64,000 nt of DNA from Ferrimonas lipolytica (GTDB lineage: Bacteria; Pseudomonadota; Gammaproteobacteria; Enterobacterales; Shewanellaceae). A model generated the notes under the pieces. The model had not been told where the DNA came from, searched no databases, and saw nothing but the letters and a program-made list of their open reading frames with translations. Position 1 is the stretch's first letter; every line of letters starts with the position of its first letter. The stretch is from NCBI RefSeq assembly GCF_012295575.1, contig NZ_CP051180.1, forward strand, positions 3,844,001-3,908,000, written 5' to 3'. A program made the translations under genes and the position numbers. This document shows positions 21,108 through 31,108 of the stretch, piece after piece.

Positions 21108-21317
21108 TTACTCTTGGTCGTCGTTTAGAAAGAAATCCGGTTCGCTAATATCAAACTCATCTGGAAGTTCAATCTTGCCGGGAATAGCGTGCCGCTCTTC
21201 GGCCCATTCGCCTAAATCGATAAGTTTGCAGCGTTCACTGCAAAATGGGCGGAATGTGGCTTGTTCAGTCCATTCAACTGGGGTTGAGCAGGTTGGGCAT
21301 TGTACGGATAGGGTCAT
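21108..21317 (-). CDS. yacG: DNA gyrase inhibitor YacG (zinc finger)
   Basis: 69 aa. Four zinc-binding cysteines are visible, CPTC near the N-terminus and [16 protein letters not shown], which is the family signature. YacG binds GyrB and blocks DNA binding by gyrase in E. coli. The start at 21317 overlaps the zapD stop (ATGA); the in-frame upstream extension lies in zapD. Same coaE-zapD-yacG order as E. coli. Confidence 0.93.
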   Translation of the reverse strand: MTLSVQCPTCSTPVEWTEQATFRPFCSERCKLIDLGEWAEERHAIPGKIELPDEFDISEPDFFLNDDQE

Positions 21318-22063
21318 TGTTGTTCCATGGATAAACACAGTTGCAGTGGTAAGTTACGATGATCGGCTTTGCCGGTGTCGTTATTAACCAGATGAATAGT
21401 AAAACGGTTGCGGTGGGCGCTGATTGCTGGATAGACCCCATGTTCCTGCTTGATGCGCAAACGCAGCAGGTCAATAGTCTTCTCAGAAGCGGCTTGATAG
21501 CTTCCAGCCATTGCAATGGAGTCTTGCCATTGGCTACTGCCACGCAGTATCGCCAGTAGCTGCTCGATACTGGCGGTAAATGGCGTGAGCAGCGCCAGCC
21601 ATTGCTGAGCTTGCTGTTGTCGCCATTCTAGCGGACGAGCTAACCAAAAGTGCAGCTGTGGCAGATCAAAGCTACCGCAACCGCCAGGAATCGTTAACCG
21701 TTGCCTGACCGCTGCTAAAAAGCGATCGGCTTTCAACTCTGAGGTGGGCTTAGTGAGTTTATACAGCTGTTGTTGCCAGCGTTTAAAATCGTTGGCTAAT
21801 AGATCCAGTTGTTGCTGATCGACGTTGGGGTATTGGCGCCAGCGCTCAATATTTGAGAGTTGTCTATCAATATCTTTAAGTAACTCTGAGCGCAGATCCG
21901 CTCTATCGATAAGCTCCATTAATTCAAACAAGCAGTGAAAAAATGCCAGTTCGCCATGGGGCAATTGAAATTGCTGATGTGAGTTAACTTGATTAAAAAC
22001 CGCTTCAACCCGCAAGTAACTGCGGACTTTTTCGTTAAGCGGTTGTTCGAACAGCAGCCACAT
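21314..22063 (-). CDS. zapD: Cell division protein ZapD (YacF)
   Basis: 249 aa, close to E. coli ZapD (247). Starts with [19 protein letters not shown] and contains the conserved [23 protein letters not shown] block. Cytoplasmic protein that bundles FtsZ filaments and strengthens the Z ring. Lies 4 bp downstream of coaE and overlaps yacG. Confidence 0.95.
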   Translation of the reverse strand: MWLLFEQPLNEKVRSYLRVEAVFNQVNSHQQFQLPHGELAFFHCLFELMELIDRADLRSELLKDIDRQLSNIERWRQYPNVDQQQLDLLANDFKRWQQQLYKLTKPTSELKADRFLAAVRQRLTIPGGCGSFDLPQLHFWLARPLEWRQQQAQQWLALLTPFTASIEQLLAILRGSSQWQDSIAMAGSYQAASEKTIDLLRLRIKQEHGVYPAISAHRNRFTIHLVNNDTGKADHRNLPLQLCLSMEQQ

Positions 22064-22067
22064 GGGG

Positions 22068-22670
22068 TTATTTCTCGGTAAGACTGAGGTAATACTGGTG
22101 AAGCTTTACTACTTGATGCTGTAAGTCGCAAAGCTGAGCACTATTGTCGATGATATCGTCCGCTTTAGCTAGGCGGCTCGGGCGATCAATTTGGCTGGCA
22201 ATGATCTTTTTTACCAGCTCGGGGTTATTGTTGTCTCGGGCAATGGTACGTTTGAGCTGTGTTTGTTCATCAACATCAACCACTAAAATACGATCAACCA
22301 GCTGGTGCATGTCGCCCTCGAGCAGCAATGGCACCACTACTACCACATAAGCAGAGGCAGCCTGCTGGCACTGAACTAACATCTCGGCGCGGATCATAGG
22401 GTGGGTTAATCGATTAAGCCACTGTCGCTGCTCAGGTTGGTTAAAAACCAGCTCACGCAGCTGTGCTCGGTCAAGTTGACCATCTGCTGTTAATACCTTG
22501 GTGCCGAAATGTTCAGTGATGGCAGCAAGCCCATCACTGCCTTTGGCTACGACATGACGCGCAATCACATCGGTATCGACAATGGTTACCCCTAAGTCCG
22601 CAAAGCGGTCACTTACCTGAGTTTTACCTGCGCCGATACCACCGGTTAGGCCGACGAGCAGTTTGTTCAT
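22068..22670 (-). CDS. coaE: Dephospho-CoA kinase CoaE
   Basis: Last step of coenzyme A synthesis, phosphorylating the ribose 3'-OH of dephospho-CoA. 200 aa. P-loop GLTGGIGAGKT at about 8-18, then DTDVIARHVV and the lid segment. Overlaps the end of pilD by 4 bp, so it is translated from the pil transcript. Confidence 0.96.
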   Translation of the reverse strand: MNKLLVGLTGGIGAGKTQVSDRFADLGVTIVDTDVIARHVVAKGSDGLAAITEHFGTKVLTADGQLDRAQLRELVFNQPEQRQWLNRLTHPMIRAEMLVQCQQAASAYVVVVVPLLLEGDMHQLVDRILVVDVDEQTQLKRTIARDNNNPELVKKIIASQIDRPSRLAKADDIIDNSAQLCDLQHQVVKLHQYYLSLTEK

Positions 22671-23548
22671 AAGCCAACCACGCTATGCAGATACCAGTTA
22701 ACCAACTCTGGGCCGTAAAATAGGTAACTTAATCCGCCAATAATAATCCATGGTCCAAACGGCATCGGCTTACCTTGGTCAAGTTTGCTGGTTACGGTTA
22801 GAGCAATTCCAACAACAGCACCGCCGATGGATGAAATCAGAATAATCGGTAATAGTGCCTGCCAGCCAAACCAGGCGCCGAACAAGGCTAATAGCTTAAA
22901 GTCGCCATATCCCATGCCCTCTTTGCCAGTGAGTAGTTTAAAGCCTTGAAAGATAGACCAGAGCGATAGGTAACCAAATGCAGCCCCTAATACCGCATCA
23001 GCGAGTGTTACAAAGCCCGTGTCTATATTGAGCAACAACCCCAGCCAAAGCAGTGGCAAGGTGATGCTGTCTGGAAGCAACATCTTGTCAAAGTCGATGG
23101 CAGCAGCAGCAATCAAGCCAAAGCACAGTAACCAAGTACCTAGAAACAGTCCCGTTGGGCCAAGTTTCGCGGCAACAGCAACACACAGCAGTGCCGTGAG
23201 AAGTTCTACTAACGGGTAGCGAATCGAGATTGGGCTATGGCAATTGTGGCATTTGCCCCGTTGCGATAGGTAGCTGATTAAGGGGATGTTACGCCAAGCT
23301 GGTATGTCAGCTTGGCATTTAGGGCAATTACTACCTGGAGTGATGAGATTGTATCGCTCTGGCCATTCATCTTTGGCAGGGGTGGTTGCAAGCCCTTCGG
23401 CGCACTCTTGTAGCCATTGTCGCTCCATCATAATAGGTAAACGATGGATAACCACATTGAGAAAACTGCCAATAAGCAAACTAACGGTGCCAATTACACC
23501 TAAAAAGAGCCAATTGTATTGAGCAAAAAGCTCTAGCCACATCGCCAT
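22667..23548 (-). CDS. pilD: Prepilin peptidase / N-methyltransferase PilD
   Basis: 293 aa inner-membrane aspartyl protease that removes the leader of type IV pilins and methylates the new N-terminus. The cytoplasmic N-terminal domain has the two zinc pairs CPKC and CHNC. The catalytic Asp residues are in DFDKMLLPD and GMGYGDFKLLALFG. About eight hydrophobic helices. It will also process type II secretion pseudopilins if these exist elsewhere in the genome. Confidence 0.96.
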   Translation of the reverse strand: MAMWLELFAQYNWLFLGVIGTVSLLIGSFLNVVIHRLPIMMERQWLQECAEGLATTPAKDEWPERYNLITPGSNCPKCQADIPAWRNIPLISYLSQRGKCHNCHSPISIRYPLVELLTALLCVAVAAKLGPTGLFLGTWLLCFGLIAAAAIDFDKMLLPDSITLPLLWLGLLLNIDTGFVTLADAVLGAAFGYLSLWSIFQGFKLLTGKEGMGYGDFKLLALFGAWFGWQALLPIILISSIGGAVVGIALTVTSKLDQGKPMPFGPWIIIGGLSYLFYGPELVNWYLHSVVGL

Positions 23549-23581
23549 TACTACCGCCGATTAAATGATTTATGCGGGATG

Positions 23582-24865
23582 TTAACCGACTACGTTACCT
23601 AATTCGAATATCGGCAGGTACATAGCGATAATAAGGCCGCCGACCAATACTCCCAGGACAACCATTAATAGCGGTTCGATCAAGGTTGATAAGCCATCAA
23701 CAGCATCATCTACTTCCATTTCAAATATGTTAGCGACCTTATTGAGCATATCGTCTAAGGCACCAGACTCTTCACCAATCATCACCATCTGAGTAACCAT
23801 ATCGGGGAACAGGTTTACGGTACGCATGGCAATGTTCATTTGTAAGCCGGAGACTACTTCCTCTTTCATTTTGAGGATCCCTTTGCGGTAGACCGCATTA
23901 CCCGAGGCACCAGCAGAGGCGTCTAAACCTTCTACTAGAGGGACACCAGCAGCAAAGGTAGTCGCCAGAGTTCGGGCAAACTTTGCCATTGCCCCTTTAT
24001 GTAAAATATTACCAACCACTGGAATTTTTAATAGCACCACATCGACCTTATCGCGAAACTCTGGCGAGTTATGATAGGCCCGTTTGTAGAGCCATACGAT
24101 GATCATTGCTACCCCAAGGAAGTAATACCAACTGCTTTGAATGAATTTGGATAAACCGATAACCATCTGGGTAAAGGCAGGCAGCTCAGCACCAAAGTCG
24201 TTAAATATCGCCTCAAATTGAGGTACCACAAATATCAATAGGATTAAGGTAACGATAATGGCAACGGTAACCACCGCAACCGGATAAAACATCGCCTTTT
24301 TAATTTTGGATTTGAGCGCTTCCGACTTTTCTCGATAGGTGGCGATACGGTCAAATACGCTGTCCAAGGTACCGGACTGTTCACCGGCCGAAACTAAGTC
24401 ACAGTAAAGCTCATCAAAGTGCTCGCGGTGGGGCCGCAATGCTTGCGCAACTGGAGTGCCCGCTTGGATCTCTTCTAAAATCTTGCCCAGCAGTTTCCGC
24501 ATCGCTTCATTTTCATGGCCTTTGGCGACCATATCGAGGCCGGTAACCAGTGGTACACCGGCCATCAACATGGTTGCTATCTGGCGGGTAACTACGGCGA
24601 TATCTTTAGAGGTGATCTTAGATTTTTTTTGAAATAGCGAACGGGGTTTGCGGGCGACCTTGAGCGGAGTGACGCCTTGGGAGCGTAATATCGCTTTAAC
24701 TTCATTAATGGAGGCGCCGCGCAGCTCGCCTTTGAGCGGATTGCCCTTTTGGTTTTTGCCAGACCATACGAAATCGCTGACTTCGGCTTTCTTCGACTTA
24801 TCCAGTTTTGCTTTTTTTTGTTGCCGTTGATCGGCACTGCTGCGCGCCTGAAAAACCTTAGCCAT
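23582..24865 (-). CDS. pilC: Type IV pilus inner-membrane platform protein PilC
   Basis: 427 aa with duplicated T2SSF domains: first at about 90-215 (TRQIATMLMAGVPLVTGLD), second at about 295-415 (ARTLATTFAAGVPLVEGLD), and three membrane helices. Couples the cytoplasmic ATPases to pilin insertion and extraction. The N-terminal 40 residues are highly basic. Lies between pilB and pilD with short gaps. Confidence 0.95.
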   Translation of the reverse strand: MAKVFQARSSADQRQQKKAKLDKSKKAEVSDFVWSGKNQKGNPLKGELRGASINEVKAILRSQGVTPLKVARKPRSLFQKKSKITSKDIAVVTRQIATMLMAGVPLVTGLDMVAKGHENEAMRKLLGKILEEIQAGTPVAQALRPHREHFDELYCDLVSAGEQSGTLDSVFDRIATYREKSEALKSKIKKAMFYPVAVVTVAIIVTLILLIFVVPQFEAIFNDFGAELPAFTQMVIGLSKFIQSSWYYFLGVAMIIVWLYKRAYHNSPEFRDKVDVVLLKIPVVGNILHKGAMAKFARTLATTFAAGVPLVEGLDASAGASGNAVYRKGILKMKEEVVSGLQMNIAMRTVNLFPDMVTQMVMIGEESGALDDMLNKVANIFEMEVDDAVDGLSTLIEPLLMVVLGVLVGGLIIAMYLPIFELGNVVG

Positions 24866-24888
24866 CGAGCAAATCCTTATGCTTTATG

Positions 24889-26430
24889 TTAGTGACTGGT
24901 TACTCGGTTAACTTCCGCTAGTGAAGTGGTTCCGTCAATCACTTTTTCCAGTGCTGACTGTCTTAACGTTACCATGCCATCTTTTTTAGCCTGTTTGGCC
25001 AGATCCAAGGCGCTGCCACCATCCATGATCAGCGCCGCCATCTCGGTGGTCATGGTTAACATCTCATACAGACCTATTCGCCCTTTATAGCCACCATTGC
25101 AGTTATCGCACCCCTTAGGTTTAAACAGGGTAATGCCAGCGTCAATCTGTTGGTGGCTAAAGCCTGCTTGCAGCAACTCAATCGACGGGATCTGCTCCGG
25201 TTGCTTGCAGTTAGGGCACAACTTACGGCCTAAACGTTGGGCAATAATTAGGCTTACCGAGCTGGCGATGTTGTAGGCTGGAACGCCCATGTTGAGCAAA
25301 CGAGTAAGTGTTTCTGGCGCCGAGTTGGTGTGCAACGTGCTCATCACCATATGCCCGGTTTGCGCTGCCTTTACTGCAATCTCAGCGGTTTCTAGATCGC
25401 GGATCTCACCAACCATAACAATATCGGGATCCTGCCGAAGGAAAGATCGTAGCGCGCCAGCAAAGGTAAGGCCGGCCTTTGGGTGGATCTGTACTTGGTT
25501 GATGCCAGGAAGGTTGATTTCAACCGGATCTTCAGCGGTGGAGATATTACGCTCTTCGGTATTAAGGATATTAAGGCCAGTATATAGCGATACCGTCTTG
25601 CCAGAACCGGTAGGGCCGGTTACTAAGATCATCCCCTGTGGTCGCTGCAGGTTTTGTTGGTACAGCGCTTTTTGTTGTTCGCTAAAACCGAGGATATCGA
25701 TATTTAAGTTGGCAGCGGAGGAGTCCAAGATCCGCATTACCACCTTTTCGCCAAACAGCGTTGGCAATACCGATACGCGAAAATCGACCATCTTTTTATT
25801 GCCAACCCGCAACTTGATTCGACCATCTTGCGGTAAACGGCGCTCGGCGATATCCAGTTTGGCCATTACCTTGATGCGGGCGGAGATACGTGGCCCTAAG
25901 CCCTGAGGCGGCGCGGTGATGGTGCTGAGCATGCCATCAATACGAAAACGAACCCGGTATTGGTTCTCGTAGGGCTCAAAGTGCAGATCCGAGGCGCCTT
26001 TACGGATCGCTTCGGTCATCAGCTTGTTGATAAATACTACTACGGGGGCGTCATCGGCGCTGACGTCAGTATGGTCGCTATCGTCACTGTTATCGGTATC
26101 AATGCCAGCGAGGCGATTTTCATCGTCTTCGCTGATATCAAGTTGATCTAGGTCAGCCTCTAGCACCTTATCGATAATCTTATCGAGCGCCTGCTGAACC
26201 ACGATGATCGGCTCAACGTGCAGCCCTAAGCTGAATTGAAACTCTTCAAGGGCAACTAAATTGTTGGGATTTGAGGTGGCCAGAATAAGCCGATTGTTAC
26301 GTTTACAAAGAGGCAGGCAACGATGTTTTTCTATTAGTTTTGAGTTTTTTATATCGTCAGGAATTGTAGATATATCAAGCCATGATATATCAAGAGACGG
26401 AAGGCCAAATGTACCTGCTATATTAGACAT
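24889..26430 (-). CDS. pilB: Type IV pilus assembly ATPase PilB (short N-terminus)
   Basis: 513 aa. Walker A GPTGSGKT at roughly residue 270, Asp box and Walker B ([12 protein letters not shown]), His box ([11 protein letters not shown]), and the tetracysteine zinc motif CPNC / GCDNC are all present, so the motor domain looks complete. Typical PilB proteins are about 565-570 aa; here roughly 50 N-terminal residues seem absent. An in-frame TGA sits nine codons upstream of the ATG at 26430 with no start between, so this is not a wrong start choice. No clear Shine-Dalgarno directly precedes the ATG. Confidence 0.93.
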   Translation of the reverse strand: MSNIAGTFGLPSLDISWLDISTIPDDIKNSKLIEKHRCLPLCKRNNRLILATSNPNNLVALEEFQFSLGLHVEPIIVVQQALDKIIDKVLEADLDQLDISEDDENRLAGIDTDNSDDSDHTDVSADDAPVVVFINKLMTEAIRKGASDLHFEPYENQYRVRFRIDGMLSTITAPPQGLGPRISARIKVMAKLDIAERRLPQDGRIKLRVGNKKMVDFRVSVLPTLFGEKVVMRILDSSAANLNIDILGFSEQQKALYQQNLQRPQGMILVTGPTGSGKTVSLYTGLNILNTEERNISTAEDPVEINLPGINQVQIHPKAGLTFAGALRSFLRQDPDIVMVGEIRDLETAEIAVKAAQTGHMVMSTLHTNSAPETLTRLLNMGVPAYNIASSVSLIIAQRLGRKLCPNCKQPEQIPSIELLQAGFSHQQIDAGITLFKPKGCDNCNGGYKGRIGLYEMLTMTTEMAALIMDGGSALDLAKQAKKDGMVTLRQSALEKVIDGTTSLAEVNRVTSH

Positions 26431-26442
26431 CGTGAGATGAAG

Positions 26443-26467
26443 TACAGCTCCTCTTCAAGGAGCTGTA
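26443..26467 (-). terminator. Intercistronic hairpin between pilA and pilB
   Basis: Perfect 10-bp stem TACAGCTCCT / AGGAGCTGTA with a 5-base loop lies 10 bases after the pilA stop and 12 bases before the pilB ATG. On the transcribed strand it is followed by CTTCATC, a poor T-tract, so it more likely acts as a leaky terminator or mRNA-stabilising stem that lets pilin be made in excess over pilBCD. The only GAGGAG near pilB is inside this stem. Confidence 0.65.
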
Positions 26468-26477
26468 CTTTCTACTA

Positions 26478-26897
26478 TCAACTACAATTTTTTGGCTTAA
26501 ATTCAGCTGGGATTGTAGAAGTGCAATCCCAAACACCATCGCCATCTCTAGTTAGAGTGATATTTTTATCTTTAACTAAAGCGTTCACAGTTCCTGAATC
26601 TAGCTTACAATCTAACGAGTTTGCTGCGGCACTTGTTGTACTAGGAGCAGCGACTGTAATTGTGCAGTAGGTTCCACTAATAGTGTTTCCAAGAGTGGTG
26701 GTTACAGTTTCACCCTCATTTACTGCAATTTCATATGCAGTTTTATATGGAGTGACTTCAGCAAGCGCAGCATTAACTTGCGACTTCACTGTGTAATCCT
26801 GATAAGCAGGAATCGCGATTGCTGCCAAAATACCGATAATGGCTACCACGATCATCAATTCAATCAGGGTAAAGCCTTGTTGTAAGTTCCGTTTCAT
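26478..26897 (-). CDS. pilA: Type IV major pilin PilA
   Basis: 139 aa prepilin. Leader MKRNLQQG is cut before [20 protein letters not shown], with Glu5 of the mature protein present. Four cysteines follow in the globular domain, enough for the D-region disulfide, and the protein ends in KPKNCS, with a serine as last residue right after the final cysteine. The ATG at 26897 follows a GGGAG site; a TTG further up gives seven extra residues and is not plausible. First gene of pilA-pilB-pilC-pilD; a hairpin follows the stop. Confidence 0.95.
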   Translation of the reverse strand: MKRNLQQGFTLIELMIVVAIIGILAAIAIPAYQDYTVKSQVNAALAEVTPYKTAYEIAVNEGETVTTTLGNTISGTYCTITVAAPSTTSAAANSLDCKLDSGTVNALVKDKNITLTRDGDGVWDCTSTIPAEFKPKNCS

Positions 26898-27174
26898 CCG
26901 TGTATCTCCCAAAAACAATAATATCAGCCCGAAAGCGGCAGGCCGGGTGGCCCTCCTGGCTACCGACAGCTACTCCGTAGAAAAGTAGTGCTAATCGCAG
27001 TCTAAGCAACAAGAATCGCTAACACAATAGCTACTTACTGTAATTTCTTTGGAACGCTATAGATAAAATAGTACGTTATTGAGGCAGTGTGGCTGGTGAG
27101 TGTACGGCTGGTGTTGATCTTGTGAATCATAGAGGGTTGAGGCTCGGAGCGGTGAAGCTCCGAGTTGTTAGCTA
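26898..27174 (-). promoter_or_regulatory. pilA leader and promoter region
   Basis: 277 bp between the nadC stop and pilA. On the transcribed strand it contains the stem GGTAGCC / GGCCACC with loop AGGAG at about 26946-26964. I found no convincing sigma-54 -24/-12 element and no complete match to the c-di-GMP-I riboswitch, so the promoter type is unresolved. Confidence 0.4.
27143..27164 (-). terminator. Hairpin after nadC
   Basis: Stem CTCGGAGC / GCTCCGAG with loop GGTGAA, 10 bases downstream of the nadC stop on the - strand. It is not followed by a T-run, so it may be an mRNA 3'-end stabiliser or a Rho-dependent end rather than a classical intrinsic terminator. Confidence 0.5.
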
Positions 27175-28537
<1,363 letters not shown>

Positions 28538-28598
28538 AAGGTTTGATACACTCTTCGAATAATTATTACTATTATTTGCTAGTAAACAAGGAATTACC

Positions 28599-29165
28599 AT
28601 GACTAAACTGCAATATCATGTTGAACCGAAAGGGCGCTGGCTTGAGTCCGTTCAACATCGCTTTTGCAGCTTTCACGGGGTGCGGCCAAAGCCTATTTCG
28701 ATGGTGGTTATCCACAATATTAGTCTGCCGTCTGGGTTATTCGGCGCACCCTATATAGACCAGCTGTTTTTGGGTTGTGTTCAATCGGATTACGAGGTGC
28801 TGAAGCAGCTGCATCAGGTTGAGGTATCAGCGCACTTGTTGATCCGCCGAAATGGTGGCGTAGTGCAATATGTTCCGTTTGATCGCAGGGCATGGCATGC
28901 CGGGGTAAGCTGCTTTGCAAACGAAGCAAACTGCAACGACTATTCGATTGGGATTGAGCTGGAGGGAGCGGACAATATTCCTTATAGCGATAACCAGTAT
29001 CAAAGTTTGGCGGCAGTAATTAGCGCCATAATGGCAGTGTACCCATTAATTACACCGGCACGAATCGTTGGCCACAGTGATATAGCTCCCGGCCGCAAGA
29101 CTGATCCTGGCCCAGCCTTTGACTGGCAACGATTGACCACAGAACTGGAGTCCATCAGATTATGA
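28599..29165 (+). CDS. ampD: 1,6-anhydro-MurNAc-L-alanine amidase AmpD
   Basis: Cytoplasmic zinc amidase recycling anhydro-muropeptides; loss of the enzyme derepresses AmpC beta-lactamase in organisms with AmpR. 188 aa. Zinc ligands are visible in MVVIHNIS, RAWHAG and IVGHSDIAPGRKTDPG. Good AAGGAA ribosome site. Overlaps ampE (ATGA). Confidence 0.96.
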   Translation: MTKLQYHVEPKGRWLESVQHRFCSFHGVRPKPISMVVIHNISLPSGLFGAPYIDQLFLGCVQSDYEVLKQLHQVEVSAHLLIRRNGGVVQYVPFDRRAWHAGVSCFANEANCNDYSIGIELEGADNIPYSDNQYQSLAAVISAIMAVYPLITPARIVGHSDIAPGRKTDPGPAFDWQRLTTELESIRL

Positions 29166-30001
29166 CACTGTTCTCTCTTCTCTTGGTGATGTTGGCGGAG
29201 CGCTTAAAACTGTGGCAGCAGACATTTCAGTTTGAATCGTTCAGTCGCCGTTATTTCGCTTTGGTTGGCGTAGATAGAGGTCGACCCAGTATTATTTTAC
29301 TGGTAGCGGCCTTGCTCCCTGCGCTGGTCGTTGGCACAGCGACCGAGCGGCTAAGTGGCTGGTGGTTTGGTGTGCCCAATCTCATTGTGTGGTTGGTTAT
29401 CGGCTTACTGCTGTTTGGCCACAGCTCAATTCGCCAGCGCTTTCGGCAGTTTTTGCACTTTGCGAGCAGTGACGATATCGACGCCTGCCATCAGTTAGTG
29501 CAGCAAATGGACGCCTGCCATCGAAAAGATGCGGATGAATATTCACTCGGGCAGCATATGGGGGAGCTGGCGGCGTGGATCAACTTTCGCTATTACGCCG
29601 CCGTGGCACTCTATTTTGTGGTGCTTGGGCCAGCTTTTGCCATGTTTTATTCATTGGTGCGAGATCTACACGACCATCACTCCCGTCTAGGTCGGCCACG
29701 GTTATCGACAACCTTACATCTGCTTGACTGGTTACCTGCACGTATTGTCAGCGTCAGTTTTGCCTTTGCTGGCCACTTTCAACAATCGATGCAAGTACTG
29801 CTGCCAAACCTTATCAATCTTCGCGTTCCTGCTCGAAAGGTTGTGGTTGATGTAGCCATCGCCGCCGAGGAGATGCCATCGCAAACTAAGCAACCGATCT
29901 GCATCCTCTCAACCTTGGCAATGCTAAAGTTGGTAAAGCGCAATTTGGTACTGCTTTTAGTAGTGGTTTCTTTTTTGACCATTTTTGGCTTTTTACAGTA
30001 A
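29162..30001 (+). CDS. ampE: AmpE inner-membrane regulatory protein
   Basis: 279 aa with four likely membrane helices. Recognised from FSLLLVMLAERLKLWQ at the N-terminus, ARFSHRYYAAV-like region (INFRYYAAVALYFVVLGP) and its invariant pairing with ampD. Proposed sensor-type protein of the ampDE operon whose biochemical role is not settled. Related to the CobD/CbiB fold. Confidence 0.88.
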   Translation: MTLFSLLLVMLAERLKLWQQTFQFESFSRRYFALVGVDRGRPSIILLVAALLPALVVGTATERLSGWWFGVPNLIVWLVIGLLLFGHSSIRQRFRQFLHFASSDDIDACHQLVQQMDACHRKDADEYSLGQHMGELAAWINFRYYAAVALYFVVLGPAFAMFYSLVRDLHDHHSRLGRPRLSTTLHLLDWLPARIVSVSFAFAGHFQQSMQVLLPNLINLRVPARKVVVDVAIAAEEMPSQTKQPICILSTLAMLKLVKRNLVLLLVVVSFLTIFGFLQ

Positions 30002-30175
30002 TAACACACTGACAAAGATGAAAATATGCCTTACCAGCATTACTCTGTTTCGACCTTTTCTTAGTACTCTGTGGGTGACTTTATCTCGAACTTGATTCGA
30101 TGGGGCTCAAGCTGAGAGCTGCATCAAGCTAAAGTTGAGCATGAACTAGCCCTTATTCAAATTTCCCCCGCATGA

Positions 30176-30191
30176 TGTGATCGGCATCAAA
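30176..30191 (+). promoter_or_regulatory. Candidate CRP site upstream of pdhR
   Basis: TGTGA-N6-TCAAA differs from the symmetric CRP consensus TGTGA-N6-TCACA at one position. It ends 4 bp before the -35 hexamer of the proposed pdhR promoter, about 47 bp before the expected start of transcription. CRP activation of pdhR is known in E. coli. Confidence 0.4.
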
Positions 30192-30195
30192 TAAA

Positions 30196-30224
30196 TTGCA
30201 CTGAGCATCTGATACTTGTAGTAT
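30196..30224 (+). promoter_or_regulatory. Candidate sigma-70 promoter of pdhR-aceEF-lpd
   Basis: TTGCAC (30196-30201) and TAGTAT (30219-30224) with ideal 17-bp spacing, directly upstream of the PdhR operator, which would then cover the early transcribed region. Confidence 0.5.
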
Positions 30225-30239
30225 CCTGCGGCAACGGAT

Positions 30240-30254
30240 ATTGGTAATACCAAT
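30240..30254 (+). promoter_or_regulatory. PdhR operator
   Basis: ATTGGTAATACCAAT is a perfect 6+6 palindrome with 3-base spacer matching the known PdhR box ATTGGTnnnACCAAT. It lies 35 bp before the pdhR ATG and just downstream of the -10, as expected for pyruvate-relieved autorepression. Confidence 0.88.
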
Positions 30255-30289
30255 TTACAATCCCGAAATATCAATGGATGTGACACGAC

Positions 30290-31048
30290 ATGTCTTATCG
30301 ACGAATTAACCAGCCTAAATTGTCCGACGTAATCATGAAGGAACTCGAGAAGATGATTCTTGAGGGCAGCTTGAAACCTGGGCAAAAACTGCCGCCAGAA
30401 CGAGAGTTGGCAGTCCGCTTTGAGGTTTCACGACCGTCGTTGCGAGAAGCGATTCAAAAGCTCGAAGCTAAAGGGGTGTTAAATCGCCGACAGGGCGGTG
30501 GTACTTATGTGAAGGATCAGCTGTGGAATAGCTTGTCTGATCCGCTGGTTGAGTTGCTCGCCAATAATCCAGAATCACAGTACGACTTATTGGAATTTCG
30601 TCATGCAACTGAAGGCATGATGGCTTATTACGCCGCGTTACGTGGCACCGATTCTGATCAAGAACAGCTTCGAACCCAGATGGATTACATCAAACAGGTT
30701 CAAGGAGATCCAAAACGCGAAGCGCAGGCTATTGTCGAGTTCCATCGCAGTGTGGCAGAGGCTTGTCATAATGTTGCGATGTTGCACCTAGTCCTAAGTC
30801 TCGCGCCGTTGCTGGAACGCAACGTGGCGGAAAACCTGCAGCTGCTCTACCGTCGAGAGGGCTCATCAGATGTGGCAAATATCCACCGTGAAGCGCTGTT
30901 AGACGCCATTTTAAAGCGCGATCCAGAGATGGCTCGCCGCGCCTCAAACGACCACCTCGCTTACATTGAAGAGGTGACGTTAGAGGTTCGTAGGGAAGAC
31001 AGCCGACAGCAGCGTAGCCTGCGTCGAATGAGAAACGAACTTATTTAA
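30290..31048 (+). CDS. pdhR: Pyruvate-responsive repressor PdhR (GntR/FadR type)
   Basis: 252 aa. N-terminal winged helix (about 10-75; GQKLPPERELAVRFEVSRPSLREAIQKLEAKGVLNRRQGGGTYV, quoted in parts as LPPERELA, SRPSLREA and RRQGGGTYV) and a C-terminal FCD ligand domain. Represses its own operon until pyruvate binds. Followed after 60 bp by aceE, and preceded by a perfect PdhR operator. Confidence 0.95.
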   Translation: MSYRRINQPKLSDVIMKELEKMILEGSLKPGQKLPPERELAVRFEVSRPSLREAIQKLEAKGVLNRRQGGGTYVKDQLWNSLSDPLVELLANNPESQYDLLEFRHATEGMMAYYAALRGTDSDQEQLRTQMDYIKQVQGDPKREAQAIVEFHRSVAEACHNVAMLHLVLSLAPLLERNVAENLQLLYRREGSSDVANIHREALLDAILKRDPEMARRASNDHLAYIEEVTLEVRREDSRQQRSLRRMRNELI

Positions 31049-31061
31049 TTGCATGCGGTAT

Positions 31062-31081
31062 CACCCTCAATTACTAGGGTG
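31062..31081 (+). other. Hairpin between pdhR and aceE
   Basis: Stem CACCCT / AGGGTG with an 8-base loop in the 60-bp gap. No T-run follows. It may mark a processing or attenuation point separating the low-level repressor message from the highly expressed aceE message. Confidence 0.4.
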
Positions 31082-31108
31082 TGCAACTACAGAGAGTTAG
31101 GAGTGTAA

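Noticed and set aside
26898-27000. c-di-GMP-I (GEMM) riboswitch upstream of pilA
   Set aside because: One stem looks similar, but the conserved GGCAAACC and CGCAAAGCC core segments are missing on the transcribed strand.
26898-27174. Sigma-54 promoter for pilA
   Set aside because: No TGGCAC-N5-TTGC with both conserved dinucleotides was found; the best alignment matched only the -12 part.
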